64,000 nucleotides of DNA from Streptococcus xiaochunlingii. Lineage in GTDB: Bacteria > Bacillota > Bacilli > Lactobacillales > Streptococcaceae. The translations under genes were made by a program, and so were the position numbers. How positions within the stretch are numbered: the first letter of the stretch is position 1; every line of letters starts with the position of its first letter. Shown piece after piece: positions 7,751-17,376 of this stretch. The notes beneath the pieces were generated by a model. It saw only the letters and a list, made by a program, of their open reading frames with translations. It did no database searches and was not told the origin of the DNA. Where the stretch lies: positions 1,364,001 to 1,428,000 of the forward strand of contig NZ_VFSG01000001.1 in assembly GCF_006385805.1 (NCBI RefSeq), in the 5' to 3' direction.

Positions 7751-9019
7751 TTATAGCAAATTTTCATCTAATAATACAGTCCGGCGTACCAGATTAAAGG
7801 CATGGAGGACTGCAACTTTCCGAACATCCATACGACTCCGGCCAGCGATATTGACCTTGATTGATTGGACTCCTTTAGGACCCGCAATTCCAATAAAAAC
7901 GGTCCCTGCTAGGTGGCCTTCTAGACTGTCTGGACCAGCAACACCTGTCAGACTGACTCCATAGTCAGCCCCTGTTAAGAGACGGGCTTGCGCTGCCATC
8001 CGCTCAGCTGTATGGGCAGAGACCACTCCATGTTCTTGCAACTCAGCTAGGGGGATTTGGAGCATTTTGCTCTTTTCCTCTATGCTGTAGGTGACGAAAC
8101 CTCCTGGTAAGACTGCTGAGGCTCCTGAGAAATTAGCCAGAGTCGACTGGAACATCCCGGCCGTCAAGCTCTCTGCTGCGGTCAAAGTCAAGCCTCTCTC
8201 GCGCAAGAGTTCAAAAGCAACCTTGGCTAGGGAATTGTCATCACCATAGCCATAGAAGAGCTGGCTCAAGGCTTGACCATCTAAAGTCTCATGACGAAGG
8301 ATCACTTGCTCCAACTGATCCAATTTCTGATCAGCCTGCTCTTGTGACGCAGCCTTGGTCGACAAGCGCAAGGTGACTTCTCCGGTCTTGGCATAAGGAG
8401 CCACCGTCGGGTCAGTCTGGCCATCAATCACATCGGCTAGAACAGTTACCAGCTGGCTTTCCCCAATCCCAAAGAAGCGCAAGACACGTGAGTATAGCTT
8501 CTCGTCTGTGGCTAGCAAGGGCACTAACTCATCAGTAACCATGGGTTTCAATTCACTAGGGGGACCAGGCAAGACCACATAGCTAACACCCTCTACTTCA
8601 ATCAGCCCTCCCACTGCCAAACCAGTCAAATTTTGGAGCGGTGTTGAGCCTGTCACTATTTGCGCTTGTCTCAGATTGTTGGGAGTTCGGACATGGTCTG
8701 GCCGACTGGCAAAGAAGCGGTCCAACTTAGCCATTGCTTCGGAATCAAAGGTCAGGTCTTTACTTAAAAACTGGGCTAGGGTCTGCTTGGTCAGGTCGTC
8801 TTCGGTCGGTCCGAGGCCTCCCGTGAGGATGACAAGATCACTTCGATCACGCGCAATCGCAAGAACAGATAAGAGACGATCGGCATTATCTCCAACTGCA
8901 GTTTGGAAATAAACGTCGATTCCTAGACCGGCCAACTTTTCTGATAAGAATTGCGCATTGGTATTGACAATCTGTCCTGTGAGAATTTCGGTTCCCACTG
9001 CAATGATCTCTGCTTTCAT
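7751..9019 (-). CDS. cinA: competence/damage-inducible protein CinA
   Basis: A 422-residue two-domain protein. The N-terminal MoaB/Mog-like COG1058 domain (about 1-170) contains [17 protein letters not shown] and [15 protein letters not shown]. The C-terminal CinA/PncC nicotinamide-nucleotide amidase domain (about 265-415) contains [20 protein letters not shown] and [10 protein letters not shown]. In pneumococcus CinA is made during competence and helps recruit RecA to the membrane. It is first in cinA-recA and has an exact SigX cin-box 18 bp upstream of its ATG. The start is preceded by GGAGGC. Confidence 0.97.
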   Translation of the reverse strand: MKAEIIAVGTEILTGQIVNTNAQFLSEKLAGLGIDVYFQTAVGDNADRLLSVLAIARDRSDLVILTGGLGPTEDDLTKQTLAQFLSKDLTFDSEAMAKLDRFFASRPDHVRTPNNLRQAQIVTGSTPLQNLTGLAVGGLIEVEGVSYVVLPGPPSELKPMVTDELVPLLATDEKLYSRVLRFFGIGESQLVTVLADVIDGQTDPTVAPYAKTGEVTLRLSTKAASQEQADQKLDQLEQVILRHETLDGQALSQLFYGYGDDNSLAKVAFELLRERGLTLTAAESLTAGMFQSTLANFSGASAVLPGGFVTYSIEEKSKMLQIPLAELQEHGVVSAHTAERMAAQARLLTGADYGVSLTGVAGPDSLEGHLAGTVFIGIAGPKGVQSIKVNIAGRSRMDVRKVAVLHAFNLVRRTVLLDENLL

Positions 9020-9036
9020 AACGCCTCCACTTATAC

Positions 9037-9044
9037 TATTCGTA
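9037..9044 (-). promoter_or_regulatory. SigX (ComX) cin-box of cinA-recA
   Basis: Minus strand TACGAATA, an exact match to the streptococcal cin-box/com-box recognised by the competence sigma factor SigX. It is preceded by a T/A-rich run and followed 18 bp later by the cinA ATG. Confidence 0.85.
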
Positions 9045-9063
9045 ATTTTTCTTCATTGTAACA

Positions 9064-9099
9064 CAAAAATAGAAAAATCGTAGAAAAATTTTCTACGAT
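9064..9099 (-). terminator. terminator of mutL-ruvA-tag operon
   Basis: ATCGTAGA...TCTACGAT hairpin (11-bp potential stem at 9077-9099) followed on the minus strand by TTTTTCTATTTTT. It isolates the repair operon from the cin-box promoter of cinA. Confidence 0.85.
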
Positions 9100-9102
9100 G
9101 GA

Positions 9103-9669
9103 TTAGCTATTCGGATTTTTCCAGTCACAATCATTCTCATGATCATTGACTAGGCCTGCTGCTTGTAGAAAGGATAAAACCGCGACTGGTCCGGTGAACT
9201 TAAAACCCCGCTTTTTGAGATCCTTGGATAATTTCTCAGATAAAGGCGTCTTAGCTGGTACTTGACTGTAATCTGGGACATCATTTACGATGGTTTCCCC
9301 ATTGACAAAAGACCAAAGATAGGCATCAAATGATCCAAATTCTTCCTGGACTTGCAAAAAGGCTTGAGCATTGGCCCGTGTCGCAAAGATCTTGGCTCGA
9401 TTGCGGATAATTGCTGGATTATCTAACAGAGCTTCCAGCTTCTCATCCGTCATCTCCGCGACACTTTGAAGGTGATAGCCATGAAAAGACTCTCGGAAAG
9501 CCTGCCGCTTATTGAGTACCGTTTCCCAAGATAATCCAGCCTGATAGGTCTCCATACAGAGCAACTCAAAAAGTGCTTGGTCTTCATGGAGAGGCTGTCC
9601 CCATTCCTCATCATGGTAGGCTACATAAAGCGGGTTGTTCATTTTAACCCAGCCACAACGTTTTGGCAT
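9103..9669 (-). CDS. tag: DNA-3-methyladenine glycosylase I
   Basis: A 188-residue Tag glycosylase that removes 3-methyladenine from alkylated DNA. Zinc-snap residues are present at the N-terminus (Cys5 in MPKRCGWV and His19 in YHDEEWG) and the C-terminus (HENDCDW). The family core LLCMETYQAGLSWETVLNKR and the helix-hairpin region around FKFTGPVAVLSFLQAAGLVND are intact. It is the last gene of mutL-ruvA-(unknown)-tag, one base after the preceding gene. Confidence 0.96.
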   Translation of the reverse strand: MPKRCGWVKMNNPLYVAYHDEEWGQPLHEDQALFELLCMETYQAGLSWETVLNKRQAFRESFHGYHLQSVAEMTDEKLEALLDNPAIIRNRAKIFATRANAQAFLQVQEEFGSFDAYLWSFVNGETIVNDVPDYSQVPAKTPLSEKLSKDLKKRGFKFTGPVAVLSFLQAAGLVNDHENDCDWKNPNS

Positions 9670-9670
9670 C

Positions 9671-10240
9671 TTATTCTCCTATCTTTGAAACGTAGTCAGG
9701 CAAAGGAACAGTAGACTTATCCAATAAATTAATCCAACGATTAATATCTGGTGGCAGAGGGTTAAATCTCTCGTCCGTTTGATACCTTACACCATCATCT
9801 GTTTCTATTCCAGTTAATGTTTCAATCTGTTCTCGCAGCTGGTCTACAGACACCCAATTAGTCCAACCTTCAAATAAGCTTTCTGGAGCCATTGTTATCC
9901 CATACCATTCTTCAAACCATTCAATATAGTCTGCACCTAACAGGTAGAGTTTCTCGAAAGAACAAGATTCATCATTCACCTTTATACTTTCTACTATATT
10001 GTCATGATCTACTATGGCAATACTCGCACCACAAAATTCACAAGGAAGTGAGCCAACTTGACCATAGCGAGAACCGCTATGCAAGAATAATCCTGTTTGG
10101 CTCTGTTGACAATTTTTACAAAACAATGGAAAAACGGTGCAGTGTAGCCATAGTGTATCAATCTTCCCATTTTTAAACTTTATCTTGACATGGTTGCTAC
10201 TGTTCTTTGCTTCAACTAGATTGATTCGGGCAATCCCCAT
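9671..10240 (-). CDS. uncharacterised protein with zinc-ribbon-like cysteines
   Basis: A 189-residue protein I do not recognise. Near the N-terminus are Cys34, then CKNC (41-44) and CEFC (67-70), a CxxC-x22-CxxC spacing that suggests a zinc ribbon. The second half is acidic and rich in Trp/Tyr (YIEWFEEWYGIT, WTNWVSVDQL). No signal peptide or membrane segment is visible. Its ATG overlaps the ruvA stop (TAATG), and tag begins one base after it, so it is co-translated within a conserved repair operon that normally has ruvA directly before tag. By eye its composition is more AT-rich than its neighbours, hinting at later insertion. Whether it acts on DNA is unknown. Confidence 0.75.
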   Translation of the reverse strand: MGIARINLVEAKNSSNHVKIKFKNGKIDTLWLHCTVFPLFCKNCQQSQTGLFLHSGSRYGQVGSLPCEFCGASIAIVDHDNIVESIKVNDESCSFEKLYLLGADYIEWFEEWYGITMAPESLFEGWTNWVSVDQLREQIETLTGIETDDGVRYQTDERFNPLPPDINRWINLLDKSTVPLPDYVSKIGE

Positions 10241-10833
10241 TATTTCACCAACATCTTAAGAGCAGACTTGATATAGTTCTCTGCTGTATCGGTCGTTCCT
10301 TCGAAGAATTTCTTGATTTTCTTGAGTTCCGTTGCCTTGTAGCCCAAGGCTAACATGGCTTCCATAGCTTCTTCCAAGGCTTGGTTTTCTTCTGTTACTT
10401 TGGATTTGGACTGAGCCGGTACATCTTCTAGATCAAGATTGATCTTACCTTCCAAGTCCAGCACCATCTGTTGGGCTGTTTTCTTGCCAATCTTCGGAAA
10501 CTTGGTCAAGTAGGTGATGTTCTTGCTTTCGATGGCTTGGACAAGGCCTGCATTGTCATCTGCAGCAATGATGGCCAGAGCTGAGACTGGGCCAATTCCA
10601 GAGACCGAGATCAAGTTCAGAAAGAGCTGTTTCTCTTCTTCTGTCGCAAAGCCATAGAGCAGGTGAGCATCTTCCCGAACCACCTGGTGCAGATAGACGT
10701 GCACCTCTTGGTTCATTTTGCCAGAGTAGGCATAGGGATTGGCCACATGCAAGAGATAGCCGATCCCAGCTGTCTCCACCACGATGTATTTGGCGGTAAT
10801 TTTCGTTAAGATTCCTTTAATGTATTCGTACAT
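10240..10833 (-). CDS. ruvA: Holliday junction branch migration protein RuvA
   Basis: A 197-residue RuvA, the tetramer that binds four-way DNA junctions and loads the RuvB motor. The OB-fold N-terminus [20 protein letters not shown], tandem helix-hairpin-helix segments ([35 protein letters not shown]) and the C-terminal domain III ([20 protein letters not shown]) that contacts RuvB are all present. It lies 20 bp after mutL and overlaps the next gene by one base. ruvB is not in the window, as is usual in streptococci. Confidence 0.97.
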   Translation of the reverse strand: MYEYIKGILTKITAKYIVVETAGIGYLLHVANPYAYSGKMNQEVHVYLHQVVREDAHLLYGFATEEEKQLFLNLISVSGIGPVSALAIIAADDNAGLVQAIESKNITYLTKFPKIGKKTAQQMVLDLEGKINLDLEDVPAQSKSKVTEENQALEEAMEAMLALGYKATELKKIKKFFEGTTDTAENYIKSALKMLVK

Positions 10834-10853
10834 AATCTTCCTTTATTGTTTTT

Positions 10854-12803
10854 TTAATACTTGCCCAATTCCCGCAAACTGGTGTGATTTTCCTGAATGC
10901 GTCGGAACATCTTTTCCATATCCGACTTGGTAAAGTTAACCAAGACGGGACGGCCATGAGGGCAGTTATAAGGGTTATCACATTGGGACAGTTGGTAGAT
11001 CAGGTCACGTGCGGAGTAATCGTCCAGCGTGTGATTGGCCTTGATGGAGCGTTTGCAGGACATCATGATGGCCAACTCAGCCCGGTATTTCTTGATGGAC
11101 ACTTCCTTAGTCAAAAGGAGCATGTCACACATTTCGTAGATACCCGACTCGATCTCTTCTTCCTTCATCCAGATCGGATGCTCCCGCAAGATCAACTGGT
11201 TGGCTCCGTACTCTTCAAGATAAACTCCCACTTCCTCTAGGAGGTGTTTGCGCTGTTGCAGGCGGATCAGATCGTCTGCAGGGAATTCAAAGATATAAGG
11301 CACCAGCAGTTGTTGCTGACTGCCGTCTACGTTCCCGATGCTCTCCCGATATTCTTCATATTTGACCCGCTCTTGGGCCGCATGCTGGTCAATGATGTAA
11401 AGGCCCCCATTGCCTTGGGCAAAGAGATAGGTTCCATGCATCTGACCGAAATATTCCAACTCTGGGAAGGTCGAATGTTCCTCCCCGTTCAACTTATCAT
11501 AGGCCTTGTCTAGACTAGCTAGATCCAACTCTGGGTGGTCAAGTTGATCATACTGAGGCGACTTTCGCTCCGCAAATTTGATGGCTGGTGATTTAGCCTC
11601 CTGATTTCTCTCTTCTGGGGCAAAGAGAACCGCTTGCTCTGAGGTCAATTCACCACTTGGCTGGGATTCCCCAACCTCTGGACGGACAAAGAAGTCTCCC
11701 TTGTCTCGATCGTAATAGAGGCTATTTTCTTTTAGAGGAAGGCTGGTCTGGACTGGCTTTTCTGTTCGACGAAGCGTTGACTTGGCTAGATTTTCTAGGG
11801 CATCTGGAATCAGATCCTGCTCTTTCAAAGCGGAGACAATAGCCTGGGAGATCAAGGCCATTAGTTCTCGTTCTTTAGAAATACGCACCTCTTGCTTGGT
11901 CGGGTGGACATTGACATCGGCTAGATAGGGGTCAATCTGGATATTAATCACTGCTATCGGGAAGCGTCCGACCATAAGTTTACTGCCGTAGCCGTCCAAG
12001 ATGGCCCGATTGAGCAAGAAATTCTTGATGTAACGACCGTTGATAAAGAGACTAATGTAATTGCGATTGGCCCGGGTCAATTCTGGCAAAGAGACGAAGC
12101 CCGACACTTCAAAGTCCAAATCACCTGTCTCGATGGCAACCATTTTCTTAGCGGTAGCGAGCCCGTAGACTCCTGCGATGGCTTGGCGGAGATTTCCCGT
12201 TCCTGCCGTCCGTGTCATTTCATGGCCGTCATTGATCAAGGTAAAGGCAATCTCTGGATGAGCCAGACTCAGGCGGTTGAGAATGTCGACGATATGGGAC
12301 AACTCTGCCTGTTGGCTCTTCATATATTTGAGGCGGGCTGGTGTATTGAAAAAGAGGTCCTCAACTGTGATTTTAGTCCCCACAGGGCTAGTCGCTGGCT
12401 CAAGAGAAGTGATTTCCCCCCCTTTAGCCTCTAGCTTGGTCCCATGACTAGCTCCTTCCTGAGCTGTCAGGATGGTCATGACACTGACAGAGGCAATAGA
12501 CGGCAAGGCCTCGCCACGGAAGCCTAGTGTCCGAATGCGAAAGAGGTCGGCTTGACTCTTGATCTTACTAGTGGCATGGCGACGAAGAGCTAATTCCACT
12601 TCCTCATGGGCAATCCCTTGTCCATTATCCGTGATTTGAATGCTCTTTAAGCCAGCTTCTTCGATCTCTACGACAATCTGACTAGCTCCCGCATCGATGG
12701 AGTTTTCAATCAGTTCCTTGACCACACTAGCAGGGCGCTCAATGACCTCACCGGCAGCGATCTGATTGGCTAGAATTTCTGGTAATTCGATAATCTGTGA
12801 CAT
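10854..12803 (-). CDS. mutL: DNA mismatch repair protein MutL (HexB)
   Basis: A 649-residue MutL, partner of MutS. The GHKL ATPase motifs are [23 protein letters not shown] and [14 protein letters not shown]. The C-terminal dimerisation domain has the metal-site signature [12 protein letters not shown] plus [12 protein letters not shown] and CPHGRPV, the motifs of MutL homologues with latent nicking activity. It is first in mutL-ruvA-X-tag. An extended -10 (TGGTATAAT on the minus strand, around 12844-12852) lies about 40 bp upstream. Confidence 0.97.
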   Translation of the reverse strand: MSQIIELPEILANQIAAGEVIERPASVVKELIENSIDAGASQIVVEIEEAGLKSIQITDNGQGIAHEEVELALRRHATSKIKSQADLFRIRTLGFRGEALPSIASVSVMTILTAQEGASHGTKLEAKGGEITSLEPATSPVGTKITVEDLFFNTPARLKYMKSQQAELSHIVDILNRLSLAHPEIAFTLINDGHEMTRTAGTGNLRQAIAGVYGLATAKKMVAIETGDLDFEVSGFVSLPELTRANRNYISLFINGRYIKNFLLNRAILDGYGSKLMVGRFPIAVINIQIDPYLADVNVHPTKQEVRISKERELMALISQAIVSALKEQDLIPDALENLAKSTLRRTEKPVQTSLPLKENSLYYDRDKGDFFVRPEVGESQPSGELTSEQAVLFAPEERNQEAKSPAIKFAERKSPQYDQLDHPELDLASLDKAYDKLNGEEHSTFPELEYFGQMHGTYLFAQGNGGLYIIDQHAAQERVKYEEYRESIGNVDGSQQQLLVPYIFEFPADDLIRLQQRKHLLEEVGVYLEEYGANQLILREHPIWMKEEEIESGIYEMCDMLLLTKEVSIKKYRAELAIMMSCKRSIKANHTLDDYSARDLIYQLSQCDNPYNCPHGRPVLVNFTKSDMEKMFRRIQENHTSLRELGKY

Positions 12804-12963
12804 AGCTTCCCCTCTTATGTTTTATACGCGCATAGGTAGAACTATTATACCATATCTACAAGGAAGCCCTCCCTTTATAAAACCTTGTGCTCCAGCTCTA
12901 TTAAAGATACCGTCTTCTACCAGATAAACAGACAAACTGACCGAATATGCGAAAAGCCTTGTC

Positions 12964-12992
12964 TTGATGCCTGAAAAAGTGTTTAATAGACT
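12964..12992 (+). promoter_or_regulatory. promoter of the LytTR/DUF3021 pair
   Basis: TTGATG, 17-bp spacer, TAGACT. The predicted 5' leader (about 13000-13055) contains GTAAGC...GCTTAC (12994-12999 with 13021-13026), enclosing a TCC/GGA inner pairing, just before the ribosome-binding site. Confidence 0.5.
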
Positions 12993-13055
12993 TGTAAGCA
13001 AGAAGTCCTGCTAGCGGATCGCTTACTTGACGTCAATATGTTAGAAGGGATTTGT

Positions 13056-13496
13056 ATGAAAGTAACAGTTACCATTGACCCCCATTTTCAAGAAGAAGGC
13101 GTAGTCATCACAGGGCCACAACCTAGCGAACGCATCCAGAAAGTCCAACAATTCATTGAGGGATTGGACCAGAAGGAACGATTGAGAGCGAAGAAGGAGG
13201 GGGAAACCTATCTTGTAGAGACTCACTTGTTTCATCGGTTCTATATTGAAAACCGTCAAGTCGTTGGGGAAACAAAGGATGACCACTTCATCCTCACCGG
13301 CCCCCTCTACCAACTCTCTGAAGACTTACCCATCTACTTTTTAAAAATTTCCCAATCTGAAATTATCAATACCAAAGAAATCGATCAGCTGTATTTTACC
13401 AGCAGCGGATCGGTCCAAATCAATCTGAAAAACGGGACCATCACCTATTCGTCTCGTCGCTATTTAAAAGCTATTAAGGAGAAATTATCATGTTAA
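13056..13496 (+). CDS. LytTR-domain DNA-binding regulator
   Basis: A 146-residue stand-alone LytTR-type transcription factor without a receiver domain. The C-terminal half (about 45-145) is the LytTR fold, with ISQSEIINTKEIDQLYFTSS and ITYSSRRYLKAIKEKL. An earlier ATG at 13038 lacks a ribosome-binding site, while AGAAGGGA precedes 13056. It overlaps the following DUF3021 membrane protein gene by 7 bases. LytTR plus membrane-inhibitor pairs form the LytTR regulatory systems (for example HdrRM and BrsRM of S. mutans), where the membrane partner restrains the regulator and release can induce bacteriocin or competence genes. Targets here are unknown; self-regulation is usual. Confidence 0.85.
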   Translation: MKVTVTIDPHFQEEGVVITGPQPSERIQKVQQFIEGLDQKERLRAKKEGETYLVETHLFHRFYIENRQVVGETKDDHFILTGPLYQLSEDLPIYFLKISQSEIINTKEIDQLYFTSSGSVQINLKNGTITYSSRRYLKAIKEKLSC

Positions 13497-13948
13497 AGAC
13501 TCATCTATCGAATGCCTCTAAAGGCATCTTCGTCGGCCTTACCCTCTCTATCGTCTTTTCTTTCCTAAACTCACCTTCCACTTACATGCCTCTCAGTCCA
13601 AGTTCAGGCGTTGGACAATGGATGCAAGCCCACGACGTGCATGGATCCCTTGTCATGCTCTATTGTATCCTTATATGGGCTGGCATCGGCTTGCTCTTCA
13701 GCTTAGGAAAAAACCTGTTCAACAAAGACTGGAGCCTCCTCCGTGCGACCCTCAGCCACTACCTTTTGATGCTCTTTGGTTTTCTACCTTTGGCAACCTT
13801 GGGAGGCTGGTTCCCAATCCAAATCAGCTTCTACATCTCCGTCATTATAGAGTTTAGCCTTGTGTACTTGGTTATCTGGGCGGTTTCTTATCGCATTTAC
13901 AAGAAAAAAGTAGAAGAGATCAACCAACAGTTGCAAGGAAAAGCCTGA
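13490..13948 (+). CDS. DUF3021 family membrane protein
   Basis: A 152-residue integral membrane protein of the DUF3021 family with four predicted helices (about 12-30, 52-72, 84-105, 112-135) and a basic C-terminal tail. The family is almost always encoded right behind a LytTR regulator, as here (7-base overlap, AAGGAG upstream of its ATG), and is presumed to act as its membrane-bound antagonist or sensor. The transcript runs into a hairpin-rich region shared with convergent mutS. Confidence 0.85.
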   Translation: MLKTHLSNASKGIFVGLTLSIVFSFLNSPSTYMPLSPSSGVGQWMQAHDVHGSLVMLYCILIWAGIGLLFSLGKNLFNKDWSLLRATLSHYLLMLFGFLPLATLGGWFPIQISFYISVIIEFSLVYLVIWAVSYRIYKKKVEEINQQLQGKA

Positions 13949-13960
13949 GGAATTCAAAAA

Positions 13961-13984
13961 AATGACTTTTATTTTTTAGTCATT
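13961..13984 (+). terminator. possible terminator of LytTR/DUF3021
   Basis: AATGACT, loop TTTATTTTTT, AGTCATT; preceded by AAAAAA. A weak A/T-rich stem only 12 bp after the DUF3021 stop. It could terminate either convergent transcript. Confidence 0.45.
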
Positions 13985-13994
13985 CAAGAAGATG

Positions 13995-14134
13995 AAAAAC
14001 TTTCCGCTGTGAGAAAAGTGCCTGAAACAACTGTGTTTCAGGCACTCGGAATCATTGAGACCTTAGGCTCAATGATTAGTCATGGAACTTCTACGAAGTT
14101 CGCTGACGTCCGTACTCACCTAAGGAAAGTTTTT
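13995..14134. repeat. 140-bp multi-hairpin element between convergent genes
   Basis: An outer 11-bp perfect inverted repeat, AAAAACTTTCC (13995-14005) with GGAAAGTTTTT (14124-14134), encloses three perfect hairpins: GTGCCTGAAACA/TGTTTCAGGCAC (14018-14045), AATCATTGAG/CTCAATGATT (14050-14077) and GAACTTC/GAAGTTC (14085-14101). A further stem ACAGTTC/GAACTGT follows at 14160-14177, next to the mutS stop. The nested layout suggests a folded RNA or a small mobile repeat. No coding potential. No other copy was noticed in this window. Confidence 0.7.
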
Positions 14135-14180
14135 AAAATTACTTTGTCTTCAATCTGAAACAGTTCGAATGAACTGTCTT

Positions 14181-16724
14181 TTAAATTCTCTTTTTCATCT
14201 CGGCAACTGCCATCATGACTTCCATCGGGGTCATGTTGTAAATATCGAGAGTTTTTAATTCTTCTAGTACTGGATGAGCTGCATCTGCTGCAAACAGAGA
14301 TAACTGTTCTCCAAGCTCTGGAGAGGATTGCTGTGTTGGATTCGCCATCGGCACTTCGTGGCTTTGGCCTTCTAATTGACTCAAGATAGTATCTGCCCGC
14401 TTCAAGAGATCGCTTGGCAGGCCTGCAATCTTGGCCACATGGATTCCATAGGATTTATCCGCCGGTCCCTCTTCAATCCTGTGCAAGAAGGTCACTTGGC
14501 CATCCTTCTCCAAGGTGGCGACGTGGACATTGCGCAAGCGAGATAGGGTCTGCTCCAAGTCGGTCAACTCATGGTAGTGGGTGGCAAAGAGCGTTTTGGA
14601 CCCTGTCCGGTCATGGATGTATTCGATGATGGCTTGAGCCAGAGCCATCCCATCATAGGTCGCCGTCCCCCGTCCCAACTCATCAAACAAGATAAGAGAA
14701 GCCGAAGTCGCTTGGCGAATGGCATTGTTGGCCTCCATCATCTCAACCATAAAGGTCGATTGGCCGGATACCAAGTCATCTGCAGCCCCAATCCGGGTAT
14801 AAATGGCATCAAAGAGAGGGAGGGTCGCCGCTTGAGCCGGTACAAAGGAACCAATCTGAGCCATAATGACAATGATGGCCAACTGGCGCATATAGGTGGA
14901 CTTCCCGCTCATATTAGGTCCCGTAATTAGCTGGATATCACAGGTCTCATCCATAGAAATGCTGTTGGGGATGTAGCTTTGAGCTCCCATCACCTTTTCA
15001 ACAACTGGGTGACGACCCTTCTCAATCCGGATATCACGCGCCTCTTGGAAGACTGGCCGGGTCAGTTGTTGTCTTTCAGCCACACAGGCCAAGCCTTGCA
15101 AGACGTCCACCGTTGCTAGGGCTTGGGCTAGGGACTGCAGGCGCTGGATGTACTTGCCGACTTCCTCTCTGATCCGTAGGAAAATCGCATACTCTAGACT
15201 AGTCGACTGTTCCCGAGCTTCTAGCATCTCCCCTTCGATCCGAGCCAGTTCTTCTGTCCCAAAGCGCTCAGAATTTTTCAAGGTTGCCTTGCGGAAGAAA
15301 TGAGCTGGCACACGGGATAATTGGGAATTGGTCACATGGAAATAGTAGCCATCTTTTTTGTTGTAGTCAATTTTAAGTCCGGTAATGCCACTGGCTTCCC
15401 GTTCTTTGGCTTCGATCTCTGCAATCCAGCCAGTCCCTTCTCGGAGGACGACACGGTACTGGTCCAGAGTCGGGTCGAAGCCGGTACGGATGATATTGCC
15501 TTCTGTCAGAACGATCGGAGCATCCGGATCAATGGCTGCTTCGATGAGACGGCAAAGCTCTGGTAGCTCATCTAACTGGGCGATGAGGAGGTCTAGCACC
15601 GGCTCGCCCATCTCGACCAAAAGCGATTTGATCAAGGGAACATGGCGCAGGGTTTCTCCCAACTGCAAGAGGTCCTTGGGAGTGGTCTTTCCAAAAGAGA
15701 CCCGACTGGCCAAGCGCTCGATATCATACACACCCTTGAGACGATCTGCCAGATCGCTTCGCTCAAAGAAATGGTCCAAGAAGACTTGGATAATCTCTTG
15801 ACGCTCTTCGATCCGATGGCGGTCCATCAAAGGCTTCTGGATCCATGCCCGCAAGAGACGGCCTCCCATGGCTGTCTTGCTTTCATCTAGGAGCCAGTAG
15901 AGGCTGCCATGTTTTTTGCCAGTCCGAGCATTTTCTGTCAAGTCCAAACTCGCCTTGGTCGCATAATCCATCTGCAAGAAATCACGGACTTCATAGTGAT
16001 GGGCAGGCTTGATATGATGGAGTTCCCGCTTCTGGGTTTCCTGGACATATTGGAGCAGGCCTCCTGCCGCTATTCTCTCCAAATGAGTCAACTCAACCCC
16101 TAAAAGTTGGACATCCTCCGCCACTTCTGAGATAGGGGAGAGCAAGAGATTCATTTGGCCAAGAAGGACTCTTTCTTCCATTTCTGACAAGGAGTAGGTC
16201 AGGACAATTTCCCGTGCCCGTAGGTTGCGGATCTCCCCACAGACCATGGCAAAATCATTTAGACTGGTAACCTGAAACTCCCCGGTCACTAGGTCCATAT
16301 AGGCAAGGCCATAATCCGTCTCATCATGAGACAAGGCTACCAGGAAGTTGTTAGCGCTGTCTGGCTTGGTCGAATCGACAACGGTCCCCGGAGTAATGAC
16401 TTGGACCACTTCCCGTTTGACTACACCGACGGCTTGCTTGGGATCTTCCATCTGCTCTGCAATAGCTACCTTGTAACCTTTTTCGATCAAGACATCGATG
16501 TACTGCTGGGCTGAATGATAGGGAACTCCAGCCATGGGAATCGGATTTTCTGCATTTTTATTCCGAGAGGTCAAAGAAATCTCTAAAATCTGAGCTGCAT
16601 TGACGGCATCTTCATAAAAGAGCTCGTAAAAATCCCCCATCCGAAAGAGCAAAAAAGCATCCGGATAGTCTTTTTTGATATCTAGGTATTGCTGCATGCC
16701 AGGTGATATTTTTTCTGCTGCCAT
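14181..16724 (-). CDS. mutS: DNA mismatch repair protein MutS (HexA)
   Basis: An 847-residue mismatch-recognition ATPase. The N-terminal mismatch-binding Phe-x-Glu motif is in [13 protein letters not shown] (about residues 28-40). The C-terminal ATPase has Walker [14 protein letters not shown], Walker [16 protein letters not shown] and the HTH dimerisation helix near the end. Length is standard. It lies about 100 bp behind argR on the same strand; argR-mutS beside divergent argS is the normal streptococcal arrangement. ATG at 16724 with AAAGGAACG upstream. Confidence 0.98.
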   Translation of the reverse strand: MAAEKISPGMQQYLDIKKDYPDAFLLFRMGDFYELFYEDAVNAAQILEISLTSRNKNAENPIPMAGVPYHSAQQYIDVLIEKGYKVAIAEQMEDPKQAVGVVKREVVQVITPGTVVDSTKPDSANNFLVALSHDETDYGLAYMDLVTGEFQVTSLNDFAMVCGEIRNLRAREIVLTYSLSEMEERVLLGQMNLLLSPISEVAEDVQLLGVELTHLERIAAGGLLQYVQETQKRELHHIKPAHHYEVRDFLQMDYATKASLDLTENARTGKKHGSLYWLLDESKTAMGGRLLRAWIQKPLMDRHRIEERQEIIQVFLDHFFERSDLADRLKGVYDIERLASRVSFGKTTPKDLLQLGETLRHVPLIKSLLVEMGEPVLDLLIAQLDELPELCRLIEAAIDPDAPIVLTEGNIIRTGFDPTLDQYRVVLREGTGWIAEIEAKEREASGITGLKIDYNKKDGYYFHVTNSQLSRVPAHFFRKATLKNSERFGTEELARIEGEMLEAREQSTSLEYAIFLRIREEVGKYIQRLQSLAQALATVDVLQGLACVAERQQLTRPVFQEARDIRIEKGRHPVVEKVMGAQSYIPNSISMDETCDIQLITGPNMSGKSTYMRQLAIIVIMAQIGSFVPAQAATLPLFDAIYTRIGAADDLVSGQSTFMVEMMEANNAIRQATSASLILFDELGRGTATYDGMALAQAIIEYIHDRTGSKTLFATHYHELTDLEQTLSRLRNVHVATLEKDGQVTFLHRIEEGPADKSYGIHVAKIAGLPSDLLKRADTILSQLEGQSHEVPMANPTQQSSPELGEQLSLFAADAAHPVLEELKTLDIYNMTPMEVMMAVAEMKKRI

Positions 16725-16830
16725 ATCGTTCCTTTTCTATATCATTGCATTCATTCTGAGTGCTTACTCCAACTCTAAACTGACATAAAAGGAGGGCCGA
16801 TCCCTTTCTGGACTGGTCCCTCGCCCTTGA

Positions 16831-17274
16831 CTAGTGACTAGAATGTTGGAGAATGTTCTGCTGGACTGTTTGTGCTACTTCTTGGTCCTTGCAAACAATT
16901 AAGAGGGTATTGGCCCCTGCTACGGTACCAAGGATTTGATCATCCAAAATCTCATCGACTGCGTTGGCTAAAATAGCCGCTTCTCCCAGCTCCGTCCGAA
17001 CAACCAATGTGAACTCCGCTCTCGAGACCACTTGTGCATATTGAGCAATCAGTCTAAAAATATCTGTTCGATCTGGTTCGTCTGCTAATTTATAATAGAG
17101 GCCACCCTTTTCCTTTACCTTGATCAGACCGATTTCTCGTAGGTCTCTAGATAAGGTGGTCTGGGTCACTCCCGCCCCTCTTTGATCTAGGCGGTCTTGA
17201 ATGTCTTTTTGCGTCGATAACTTCTCATGTTGAATAATTTCTCGAATCAAAAGCTGACGTTCATCTTTTTTCAT
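16831..17274 (-). CDS. argR: ArgR/AhrC-family arginine regulator
   Basis: A 147-residue ArgR-family repressor. The N-terminal winged helix contains LSTQKDIQDRLDQRGAGVTQ and TTLSRDLREIGLIKVK. The C-terminal oligomerisation domain carries ILGTVAGANTLLIVCKD. In canonical ArgR this loop reads GDD and the aspartates bind arginine; here both are replaced (GAN), a feature I also recall in the pneumococcal ArgR paralogue encoded beside mutS. Streptococci often have two or three ArgR paralogues that work together. A partial ARG-box (17286-17303) lies between its -10 and ATG, compatible with autoregulation. Confidence 0.9.
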   Translation of the reverse strand: MKKDERQLLIREIIQHEKLSTQKDIQDRLDQRGAGVTQTTLSRDLREIGLIKVKEKGGLYYKLADEPDRTDIFRLIAQYAQVVSRAEFTLVVRTELGEAAILANAVDEILDDQILGTVAGANTLLIVCKDQEVAQTVQQNILQHSSH

Positions 17275-17285
17275 TTTTGCTCCAC

Positions 17286-17311
17286 TTTTGAATAATTATA
17301 CTTTGATTATA
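17286..17311 (-). promoter_or_regulatory. argR promoter -10 and ARG-box-like site
   Basis: Minus strand TGG-TATAAT (-10 at 17306-17311) precedes the sequence read on the plus strand as TTTTGAATAATTATACTT, which matches one half of the Firmicute ARG box (TGAATWWWWATTCA) well and the other half poorly. Suggestive only. Confidence 0.4.
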
Positions 17312-17320
17312 CCAAAAAGT

Positions 17321-17350
17321 TTGAAGAAAGGCCGAATTTTGTGATAGAAT
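17321..17350 (+). promoter_or_regulatory. promoter of argS
   Basis: TTGAAG, 18-bp spacer, TAGAAT, 26 bp upstream of the argS ATG (ribosome-binding site AAAGGAG). It overlaps the upstream side of the divergent argR promoter, so one regulator could affect both. Confidence 0.55.
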
Positions 17351-17376
17351 AGTAACAAAAGACCAAAGGAGCTACT

